DNA of 64,000 nt from assembly GCA_947568835.1 (NCBI GenBank), contig OX387604.1:28869351-28933350 (forward strand), given 5' to 3'. The notes below the pieces were generated by a model. That model was not told the origin of the DNA and did no database searches. It worked only from the letters and a program-made list of their open reading frames with translations. The translations under genes and the position numbers were made by a program. The DNA is from Protonemura montana. Taxonomy: Eukaryota; Arthropoda; Insecta; Plecoptera; Nemouridae. This document shows, in pieces, positions 55,401 through 64,000 of the stretch. Position 1 is the first letter of the stretch, and each line of letters opens with the position of its first letter.

Positions 55401-58400
55401 CAAATTAGCTACGTTTTCTCTTAACTTCACACCTGCCAGCACTTCACACCTGCCAGCACTTCACACCTGCCAGCACTTCACACCTGCCAGCACTTCACAC
55501 CTGCCAGCACGTCACACCTGCCAGGACCTAATTTCATCTTCCAGTTTCACTTTCCTTCAACTCGTGCTACTTTGACATCAGTTTTCCAACATTTCAAATG
55601 AAATTCGCTTACAAAACTCAGCTGAGAGAGGTTGGAGGGATGAACGTTAAGCAACACTGCGCTGAGTCAGGTATTGGATGGGTGACCATCATACACATGA
55701 CCAGTTCTGTTCGGGAGAGAGGTTGGAGGGATGAACGTTAAGCAACACTGCGCTGGGTCAGGTATTGGATGGGTGACTATCGTACACATGACCAGTTCTG
55801 TTCGGGAGAGAGGTTGGAGGGATGAACGTTAAGCAACACTGCGCTGAGTCAGGTATTGGATGGGTGACTATCGTACACATGACCAGTTCTGTTCGGGAGA
55901 GAGGTTGGAGGGATGAACGTTAAGCAACACTGTGCTGAGTCAGGTATTGGATGGGTGACTATCGTACACATGACCAGTTCTGTTCGGGAGAGAGGTTGGA
56001 GGGATGAACGTTAAGCAAAACTGTGCTGAGTCAGGTATTGGATGGGTGACTATCGTACACATGACCAGTTCTGTTCGGGAGAGAGGTTGGAGGGATGAAC
56101 GTTAAGCAACACTGTGCTGAGTCAGGTATTGGATGGGTGATCATCATACACATGCTCAGTTCTGTTCGGGAGAGAGGTTGGAGGGATGAACGTTAAGCAA
56201 CACTGTGCTGAGTCAGGTATTGGATGGGTGATCATCATACACATGCTCAGTTCTGTTCGGGAGAGAGGTTGGAGGGATGAACGTTAAGCAACACTGTGCT
56301 GAGTCAGGTATTGGATGGGTGATCATCATACACACGCCCAGTTCTGTTCGGGAGAGAGGTTGGAGGGATGAACGTTAAGCAACACTGTGCTGAGTCAGGT
56401 ATTGGATGGGTGACTATCATACACATGACCAGTTCTGTTCGGGAGAGAGGCTAGAGGGATAAAAGTTAAGCAACACTGTGCTGAGTCAGGTATTGGATGG
56501 GTGATCATCATACACACGCCCAGTTCTGTTCGGGAGAGAGGTTGGAGGGATGAACGTTAAGCAACACTGTGCTGAGTCAGGTATTGAATGGGTGACTATC
56601 ATACACATGACCAGTTCTGTTCGGGAGAGAGGCTAGAGGGATAAAAGTTAAGCAACACTGTGCTGAGTCAGGTATTGGAAGGGTGACCATCATACACATG
56701 ACCAGTTCTGTTTGGGAGAGAGGTTGGAGGGATGAAAGTTAAGCAACACTGCGCTGGGTCAGGTATTGGATGGGTGACCATCAAACACATGACCAGTTCT
56801 GTTTGGGAGAGAGGTTGGAGGGATGAAAGTTAAGCAACACTGCGCTGGGTCAGGTATTGGATGGGTGACCATCAAACACATGACCAGTTCTGTTCGGGAG
56901 AGAGGTTGGAGGGATGAAAGTTAAGCAACACTGCGCTGGGTCAGGTATCGGATGGGTGACAATCATGACTTCTACAACTTAAATTAAACAACATTCTATT
57001 AATTATTGTGTTGCAAGAATTAATTCACAAGATATTGTTGGTGAAAATCTTCAGGTTTGCTGTCTTATTGAGTGGGGTTACTCAGAACTGCTCGTTCTCA
57101 AGATGTCAACTCAGAAGAAGCTGATGATCGAACCCTGCTTGACCCAGATTAGGAGAGTCATTAATAAAATCGAGATCATTATATCGCCAGTAATGGCGGA
57201 AAGTGATGAAGTTGCTCTTCAACACTTTGCGTCTCTTGATGATCGTCTATGCAGCTGGGTCAAGTGATATTAAGTGATGTTGAGTGATATTTAGTGAAAT
57301 TTAGTTATATTCAGTGATATTTAGTGATGTTAACTGATTTTAAGTGATGTTAAGTGATGTTAAGTGATTTTTCAGTGATTTTTCAAGATCACCATAAAAT
57401 TGGTGGATTTCTTGTGCACCAGTGATTTTGTTGGCACTAAACGGTTTGTCGTGTTGGAAACACCGGTTCTCGTGAGATCATCGAAGTTAAGCAACACTGC
57501 GCTAGGTCAGGTATTGGATGGGTGACCATCATACACATGACCAGTTCTGTTTGGGAGAGAGGTTGGAGGGATGAAAGTTAGTACAGCAACTTCACTCACC
57601 TTGCTTATCAACCTCTCGACAGCATGGATTTGTGGAGGAATCCTGTTGTTCGCGTTGTGCCGTCCTTCGGAAGGGACTTTAAGCCGGTGGTCCCCTTGGT
57701 GCTCTTCGACAGGAGTAGGCTACGTGCCGGTACCGGGTTTCCCCTCCTCCCTTCTAGGCTAGGTTAGGTTCATCATCACCCTCATCATCATCCACTAATT
57801 CACCGACGCCATTAGATCAGTGCCACATGGCCAGATGTCAAAACAGTGCGTCGTTAAACACCACAAATAATAGTATGATTTTGTTGCACCAATGATTTTG
57901 CTGGCACCAATGATTTTGTTGGCACCAAAGGTACGCTTTATGATTTTTCATGAATTTCCAATATATTTTTAGTCCCAGAGTTTTCCAAGAATGTTCACAG
58001 CCCCTGGTACCGATTTGCAAAGAAAGCTATCGAATGGTATTCGATTATGCAATCAAATCATTAACTGTCAGCAATATTTTCTTCTGTTTTGTAAAGATTT
58101 TGATTTTTGGAGGCTAAAAAACGTTTCACGGTAGAAAAAGTGATTGCTACTTGTTATGATTTGAAGTTTTTCACGAATTTTCTTCTAATGAAGGAAATGT
58201 TCGAGTCAAAAGAAAGGATTGGAAAGTGTTCGAGTCTGAACGCTTTAGGATGTACCTTCTCCAGGAGTGAACTGAACCTTGCAAACCCGGCTCAGTAGAA
58301 CATCGAGTTCTTATCGGTGCTTCCTGAGTCATGACTAAACCTCTGAACTGATCTTCCATTTTGCCCCGCTTCCCGCAGGTTCGTATTCATGGCGCTCATG

Positions 58401-59055
58401 GAATACTGTCTGGTGAACATAGTCCTAGGCGACAACGAGGGACCGAAAGGACCAAACGATGTTCCAAAACCTGACAAAATCTTCGACTTGGCTGCCAAGG
58501 TAAGGTTAACCATTAGTTGAGGTGGAAAGTAAAGTTCTATGTAAGGAGGGTAAAACCTCCAAGCTATGTTGGTCTTTATAGTCTAAAATTTAACGTCAAC
58601 ACGTAGATTTAATCGAAAAAAGTATTGTGTCCTTTTTCTTCACGGTTTTCAACCGACATGGTAAGCGTTTGTTAGTTTTACCATTGCTTACTGAGATGCT
58701 GAGATGGTGAGATGCTGTGATGCTGAGATGCTGTGATGCTGTGATGCTGAGATGCTGAGATGCTGTGATGCTGTGATGCTGTGATGCTGTGATGCTGAGA
58801 TGCTGAGATGCTGAGATGCTGTGATGCTGTGATGCTGAGATGCTGTGATGCTGTGATGCTGAGATGTTCTTTGGTTGCCTGCAGGAGAATGCTCGCCTGC
58901 TGACCGGGCAGCCACCTGCCCCACCACGTCTCACTACGGCACAGATCAAACGCATGCGAGCCCTCAACATCGACCGCTTCTCCCGGGTCTTCTTCCCTCT
59001 CCTCTTCGCAGTCCTCAACGCTAGCTACTGGATCGTTTTTGCAGAATATATATAA
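52412..59055 (+). CDS. Cys-loop ligand-gated chloride channel, pHCl-2/Hodor-like
   Basis: Ten phase-consistent exons: 52412-52512, 52623-52770, 52891-52973, 53054-53197, 53268-53350, 53834-53968, 54054-54154, 54697-54857, 58379-58499, 58885-59055, giving 415 aa. Order: signal peptide (about 1-32), extracellular domain with ILPEDTKSYDKMRPP, Cys-loop C166-C180, second disulfide pair C225-C236 as in Gly/GluCl-type receptors, and N-glycosylation sites (NMT, NST, NFT). M1 follows about 244-264; PAR at 277-279 before M2 marks an anion pore; then M3, a short loop, and M4 ending in the last exon. PNHYLWLYKDKT and SLSHTTDDLIFQW are what I remember of the arthropod pHCl-2/Hodor group (pH- and zinc-gated), so that is the favoured subtype over glutamate- or glycine-gated channels; the ligand is inferred. 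The start ATG directly follows an acceptor-like TTTTTTTACAG, so a 5' UTR exon probably lies upstream. Intron 54858-58378 is full of arrays. Confidence 0.9.
54933..55362 (+). repeat. 39-bp tandem array in a channel intron
   Basis: Eleven units with TACAGATCAGATATAATATT, then ATTGCTGACTTGATCTATG. Outer units have CTTGACC in place of CTTGATC. It starts about 75 bp after the exon 8 donor. Open on both strands because 39 is a multiple of three. Confidence 0.93.
55424..55525 (+). repeat. 17-bp tandem array
   Basis: Six units of ACTTCACACCTGCCAGC, the last ones slightly diverged. Confidence 0.9.
55625..56966 (+). repeat. 91-bp satellite derived from the 5S-SINE
   Basis: About 14.7 units in the channel intron. 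Each holds the 5S A-box/C-box part (GTTAAGCAACACTG, GGTATTGGATGGGTGAC) and the adjoining SINE body (ACCAGTTCTGTTCGGGAGAG, AGGTTGGAGGGATGAA). Left units have GATGAACGTTAAGC, right units GATGAAAGTTAAGC, which is closer to the SINE. The full SINE copy 2 follows about 470 bp downstream in the same orientation. Confidence 0.93.
57103..57267 (+). pseudogene. possible coding relic in the channel intron
   Basis: A 54-codon frame (starting MSTQKKLMIEP, with ESDEVALQHFASLDDRLCSW) reads like protein in an otherwise non-coding intron. No family recognised; probably a fragment of an element or gene. Confidence 0.2.
57264..57385 (+). repeat. degenerate (TTAAGTGATR)n-like repeat
   Basis: Irregular repeats of TTAAGTGATGT and TTTAGTGATAT, about 10-12 bp each. 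Confidence 0.6.
57434..57875 (+). mobile_element. 5S-rRNA-headed SINE, copy 2
   Basis: Same family as the copy at 41234, with a single 5S head (ACACCGGTTCTCG, CGAAGTTAAGCAACACTG), the central block GCCGTCCTTCGGAAGGGAC and the tail CGTCGTTAAACACCACAAAT. An 11-bp duplication, TGATTTTGTTG, flanks it (57423-57433, 57876-57886), showing retroposition. It inserted next to a short GCACCAATGATTTTGTTG repeat (to about 57930). Confidence 0.82.
58691..58866 (+). repeat. 8-bp minisatellite (GATGCTGA/GATGCTGT)
   Basis: Irregular alternation of GATGCTGA and GATGCTGT, with GAGAT variants, filling nearly half of the last channel intron and ending 18 bp before the exon 10 acceptor (TTGCCTGCAG). Confidence 0.93.
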
Positions 59056-59848
59056 ATCAAACCCATGTCATTCAATTGCAAGTTGCAAATGTTTAAAAGA
59101 AGAAAGAGTATTACATCATTCTTTCTGTTAATGTATAAATAATCACTGCTTAGCCAAAATCTCGTAGATGCTAATATATTGTATGCTTCTAGTTACCTTT
59201 GAATAGCAACAAAATTCGTATCAAAATAACCAAAAAAATCGTAAATAAATTATGGTTGAGGAGGAAGTAAAGAATTGGATTATTTGGGATTTCATTGATT
59301 TCAATATTTCTTGGACAGCGATCTAATATATTTATATTAATAATTATTTTAACACTTGGCATCTACGACGATAATATCTTTGGTTACAGCTGCTACATGA
59401 GCTTAGAGGATAATTCGAAATGTTGATGCTTAGACATTGTATTGAAAACTAATATTGAGTTCGAGCTGTTAGGAATTAAAATGATATATCACTGGCAGAC
59501 TTGTTTTCAGATATATCTCATTTTAAATACACTCTGTGAACTTATTTCTTCTCATTATCTTTAGGTTGTTTTTAAGGTGAAGTGAGCCACCAATCGGTCA
59601 CGATATTTTTGTAAGTAGTAATTAAATCGGGCACAGAGGATAGGGCATCAAAAACTGACGGTTAGTTTTGACTGTTGGCTAAATGTATCAGTTGCAAGTG
59701 TTTCGATGTTGATACTAAAGAATACCTTTTAATCCACCAACCAATAAGCTTCAAAAATTTGAGCAGATGCATACCGTATAGAACCCCGACTTGATTATCT
59801 GTGACCAAAACTACCGTGACCTCCTTTGAAAAGGGTCTTAGGGACATT
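59056..59848. other. convergent 3' flanks of the channel and ELK-like genes
   Basis: AT-rich. A candidate poly(A) signal for the channel is AATAAA at 59244-59249 (plus). Nothing else recognised. Confidence 0.4.
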
Positions 59849-62800
59849 TTATTGTTGGGCTTTCTTCGGTGCTGTCACCAAAGACAAAGGTGCTGGCGAA
59901 GGTGATGTCGATGCCGGGGAGTACCCACACGAAGGGAACAGTGGTAGGGGGTAAGGGAACCGAAATGATGCGTATGGATTCATTGTTGGATTCGGTATTA
60001 ATGGGCTCCAAAAGTGAACTGGCGACACAGTTTTCGATGAAAACTGTTCTGCAGATCGGCTCGAAGCGCTTTCTTGGTAGTGCGGGGAAGAATGACTATT
60101 CAATCTTTCACGGGACTGGCTGTACCGGCTGATGTCAATATGTAAAGGTTGATGACCACTTCCTTCGGATAACTGCATTGGTAGTTTCTTCCACATGCCA
60201 AGGAATGGTGTAGACAACGAGAAAGATTGACACACTTCGGAGTTACCTAAATTAGAAGAAATTACAATTAAAATTATATTGATATCAATGTTCATTTCAT
60301 ATCATCTTTCGCACCCATCGTACTTATATGTAATTATATGTAATTGTTAATTAGTTAGCGAGCACATTTATGTCAATTTCAAGTATAAATACTCTTGTAA
60401 TTAATGGTGGAAACAAAATATGTCGTTTGGCAACAAATGAGTTTACTCTAAGGTCAACATTTCTTATTTAATTGTAAGATTTAGCGAGGTTTGGTCATCG
60501 TAAGGGCTGTGTCACTAATCATCATGTTAGCAAAACGTGTAAATGTTAGAGTGCATTATGACAGTTAAGCTATGGATTCTAGTTGTGTAGTGATAAGCTG
60601 TTTTAGATATTACTTCCTTGCTTATCTTGTGTGATCACTAACTAATATCTTAGCCTCGTCAACTGTTTATCTATCTAACAATATCATGCACACGCACAAG
60701 CACACGCACTCACAGAGACACCCTATAAATATGATGATTTCTGATCGAATTAAGCTATAGTAAACTATGGTAAACTAGTTTATACAATATAATAAAGCTA
60801 GCTTTAACCAAAGGCCTATTTTGGAATGATGATGCAATTGTTGCTACATACCTTCATACCTACATACCTACCTATAATCAAGCTTAATGTATTGCGTTAG
60901 TGAAAAATACAAATACTTTGTGGTGTCTTGACATCGACAATCGTTCTAGCTCACTAAATAATATTCACGGATTGTGTAGTTATAAAGTATCTATCAATAA
61001 GTTTCAAAACTAAATCGTTTAATGGTTTAACTATAATTATGTTCTTCTTTCAAGGCAATGTTATCAAAATAACAGAATGAATGTTGTACCTATATAACTA
61101 TAACATCCTTAAATACACATTTTTGCGTTGGTAGATCATTCCTTATTTATAGGTTTTATGAATTTGTTTGAGAATATTTTAAAATAATACGCAAATGGCG
61201 TGGTAAATAAAGTGATGTATATGATGTATATGATGTATATGATGTATATGATGCAATTACCTGTGAGGTGAGGTGAGTTAGATTGGAAAGCACCAAGACT
61301 CAAGCTTGCTCCTGTCCCATAGTAGAACATTCCAGGTGCGTTCTGTAGACTTTCCATCTTTACCCTGAACGGCACCTTATTTTCCATCTTCACGATCTCG
61401 GGAAATGACACAAACCTGAAGAAAAATTAAATGACGTCAGTGATATCAATAAATTGTAAAGATCAGTTAGAACTAATATTAGAACTAATATTAGAACTAA
61501 TATTATAACCAAGACTAGTAGACCCACCCGCTGCGTACGCAGCTGACATGAGTAAGGTGACAGATAAGAGTGATGTGATTAAATTGCGTAATGCAAGTAA
61601 TTTGAAATGGTCAGACGCTCTTTCCAAAGCCTCAAATAATGGGACCACAACCGTTGTGGTTTCAATTCCTATTTCCGTTGCTACGCTACGAATTCGATTG
61701 TGAACAAAAACATTGAACAGAAACATCGAACATTGACAGTAACATTGAACATTGACAGAAACATCGAACATTGACAGTAACATTGAACATTGACAGAAAC
61801 ATCGAACATTGACAGAAACATCGAACATTGACAGAAACATCGAACATTGACAGAAACATTGAACATTGACAGAAACATCGAACATTGACAGAAACATTGA
61901 ACATTGACAGAAACATCGAACATTGACAGAAACATTGAACATTGACAGAAACATTGAACATTGACAGAAACATTGAACATTGACAGAAACATTGAACATT
62001 GACAGAAACATCGAACATTGACAGAAAAATTTAACATTGAAAAATGAATTTTATTCAATTTTTAAATGTTTGTTTTATTGCTCAATGATTGGAACTATCA
62101 GAACTATCAGAACTATCAGAACTATCAGAACTATCAGAACTATCAGAACTATCAGAACTATCAGAACTATCAGAACTATCAGAACTATCAGAACTATCAG
62201 AACTATCAGAACTATCAGAACTATCAGAACTATCAGAACTATCAGAACTATCAGAACTATCAGAACTATCAGAACTATCAGAACTATCAGAACTATCAGA
62301 ACTATCAGAACTATCAGAACATTAGAAAATGTATATAAATGAAGTTTTTTGGGTAATTGTCACGTCCTCTAACCTCAAAACAATGGAAATAATTGCGCAC
62401 GTGTGACAATTGGATAAAGAAAATATTGTGTTAACATTTCAATCAGCGTAAGAATCGAAAATATTTTTTTTATTAATCTTGTATCTCTTATTGTGTTACT
62501 GGTGTTCACTGGTGTTCACTGGTGTTCACTAGTGTTCACTGGCGTTCACTGGTGTTCACTGGTGTTCACTGGCGTTCACTGGTGTTCACTGGTGTTCACT
62601 GGCGTTCACTGGTGTTCACTGGTGTTCACTGGTGTTCACTGGTGTTCACTGGTGTTCACTGGTGTTCACTGGTGTTCACTGGGGTTCACTGGTGTTCACT
62701 GGTGTTCACTGGCGTTCACTGGTGTTCACTAGTGTTCACTGGTGTTCACTGGTGTTCACTGGTGTTCACTGGCGTTCACTGGTGTTCACTAGTGTTCACT

Positions 62801-63353
62801 GGTGTTCACTGGTTTTCACTAGTGTTCACTGGTGTTCACTGGCGTTCACTGGTGTTCACTGGGGTTCACTGGTGTTCACTGGTGTTCACTGGTGTTCACT
62901 GGTGTTCACTGGTGTTCACTGATGTTCACTGGTGTTCACTGGTGTTCACTGGCGTTCACTGGTGTTCACTGGTGTTCACTGGTGTTCACTGGTGTTCACT
63001 AGTGTTCACTGGTGTTCACTGGTGTTCACTGGTGTTCACTGGTTTTCACGGGTCAACAACAATTAAAATCGATATCGTTTATGTTTACTGATATTTTTGA
63101 ATTACCTGTAAACGAACTTTTGGCCGAGTACTTTCTTAATGATATTCTTGTCATAATAATAACGAAGCGCCCTGCTGAGCTTGTCGTAATTCATGTTCGT
63201 CTTGTTCTTGCGGAGTCCCCAGAGTCTCGCCACTTCTTCCGCGTTCACCAATTTAAATTCACCGTCGTTATTTGTCCACGTGATGATATTTGTATTTTTA
63301 TTGTTCAAAAGCAGCTCGAGAAGGAACTGCCATAACGTGACGCTCGCTTCCAT
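59849..63353 (-). CDS. ELK-like ETS transcription factor (TCF subfamily), compact
   Basis: Three phase-consistent coding exons: 63106-63353, 61261-61415, 59849-60246, giving 266 aa (human ELK1 is 428). The start ATG lies 10 nt inside an exon whose acceptor is TTTTCAG, and [15 protein letters not shown] matches the ELK1 start. The ETS domain (5-88) has [20 protein letters not shown] and [20 protein letters not shown]; the recognition-helix arginines are present. Right after it are two VKME motifs (K92, K102) of SUMO type, as in the ELK1 repressor region. The C-terminal part has [11 protein letters not shown] (209-219), like HFWSTLSP of ELK, and the ERK-docking motif FRFP (229-232). WKKLPMQL (153-160) could be a MAPK D-site. 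The SRF-binding B-box is not clear. It is likely a MAPK-responsive DNA-binding activator; C. elegans LIN-1 is another FxFP-bearing relative. Exon 1-2 intron holds four minisatellites. Confidence 0.9.
61214..61253 (+). repeat. 9-bp repeat (GATGTATAT)
   Basis: About four units, a few bases inside ELK intron 2 from the exon 2 donor at 61260. Confidence 0.8.
61469..61504 (+). repeat. 12-bp repeat (AGAACTAATATT), 3 units
   Basis: Three perfect units in ELK intron 1. Confidence 0.85.
61702..62042 (+). repeat. 19-bp minisatellite in ELK intron 1
   Basis: About 18 units of GAACATTGACAGAAACATC, with ATC/ATT and AGTAAC variants. Confidence 0.93.
62092..62322 (+). repeat. 9-bp minisatellite in ELK intron 1
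   Basis: About 25 apparently identical units of GAACTATCA. The uniformity suggests recent expansion. Confidence 0.95.
62491..63049 (+). repeat. 10-bp minisatellite in ELK intron 1
   Basis: About 55 units of GGTGTTCACT, with GGCG, AGTG and GGGG variants, ending about 55 bp from the exon 1 donor. Confidence 0.95.
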
Positions 63354-63363
63354 GGCAAACACT

Positions 63364-64000
63364 CTGAAAATTGAGATGTTGTAGTTATATTCCTTTGATG
63401 TGGCACATTCTTGTGACAATACAGATTGAAAAAATTGTCGGTAGGCTTAAAGTATTAAACTAAACCCTATCGCATCGTGCTGCCATAATATGTACTGAGT
63501 TAATTGGTAAAGCTAAATAAATGCATCATTTCGCGGTAATTGCATTCAAGTTTGGCGTGTTATGGAGATAAAAAATGCAGAAATAAACTGATTGCTTTAT
63601 ATTGTTTGAATAATTTAAACGAAGCAAATTTAAATCATCAATTTTTAGCCTCGCACGAAGCTGCTCCACAATATTTGTTGTGATTTCTACAAAAAAAAAG
63701 TTAACCTACAAAACGCTTTTCTGTGATTTCTCGAATAAAATCAAATAACACTTACATTTGAAAGCTGAAATGACGGACAAGCCCGAAAAACAAAACGGTA
63801 TCTTGTAATTAACTCACAAAATTAACACAACTATACATTTATTTTCACAAACTTTATAATATTTGATCACAAACGCTTTTGTTTAACCACCCCACGTGCT
63901 GTCATAGGAAGAAATCCTAAAAGAACCCATTTGAAAAATGATCCGTTGACTGACTAAAGCTACACTTCTGTGATATTGTGTCATGTTATGTACGATCGGA
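63364..64000. other. upstream of the ELK-like gene
   Basis: Should contain an intron and the 5' UTR exon(s) and promoter of the ELK-like gene (minus strand), since its start codon exon begins with an acceptor. No element could be placed. Confidence 0.3.

Noticed and set aside
55625..56966. Functional 5S rRNA gene cluster
   Set aside because: Each unit has only the inner 5S promoter part, lacks both ends of the 5S molecule and carries SINE body sequence.
62493..63091. ORFs through the 10-bp array, and similar ones in the 9- and 19-bp arrays
   Set aside because: Repeat-derived frames inside an ELK intron flanked by consistent splice sites.

Overview
The window is nuclear DNA from an animal. 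It is AT-rich, its genes are split by many short GT..AG introns, and it encodes metazoan-only proteins: the Wnt co-factor BCL9, an ELK-type ETS factor, an IRBIT-type AHCYL, and a Cys-loop anion channel. The channel most resembles, from memory, the pHCl-2/Hodor group of arthropods, so an arthropod or other protostome is my best guess. No species can be named.

Six multi-exon genes were rebuilt by hand from splice sites and reading phase. From left to right they are: (1) the last exon of an unknown + strand gene (2-181); (2) an NME7-like protein on the minus strand (2116-7856, first exon not found); (3) an AHCYL1/IRBIT-like gene, minus strand, 13 exons, 531 aa (11060-19065); (4) BCL9/legless, minus strand, 7 coding exons, 1301 aa (21986-34238); (5) ARPC4, plus strand, 5 exons, 168 aa (35541-38350), head-to-head with BCL9; (6) a Cys-loop chloride channel, plus strand, 10 exons, 415 aa (52412-59055); (7) a compact ELK-like ETS factor, minus strand, 3 coding exons, 266 aa (59849-63353), convergent with the channel. 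The genes do not form a pathway. They span Wnt transcription (BCL9), MAPK-responsive transcription (ELK), actin nucleation (ARPC4), cilia/microtubules (NME7), ion transport control (AHCYL) and an anion channel.

The most striking feature is the load of tandem arrays, which fill introns and the 39-52 kb intergenic region but avoid exons: 53-bp tRNA-like units in an NME7 intron; 88-bp and 12-bp units in BCL9 introns; 20-bp, 9-bp (3.0 kb) and 15-bp (1.5 kb) units between ARPC4 and the channel; 39-, 17-, 91- and 8-bp units in channel introns; and four different arrays inside one ELK intron. At least two arrays come from Pol III-type retroposons. The 91-bp satellite is a piece of a 5S-rRNA-headed SINE, of which two full copies with target-site duplications lie in the window, and its period equals the spacing of a six-base direct repeat inside that SINE. 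Also present are a palindromic MITE-like family (four copies), a 5'-truncated LINE tail and several tRNA-like remnants.
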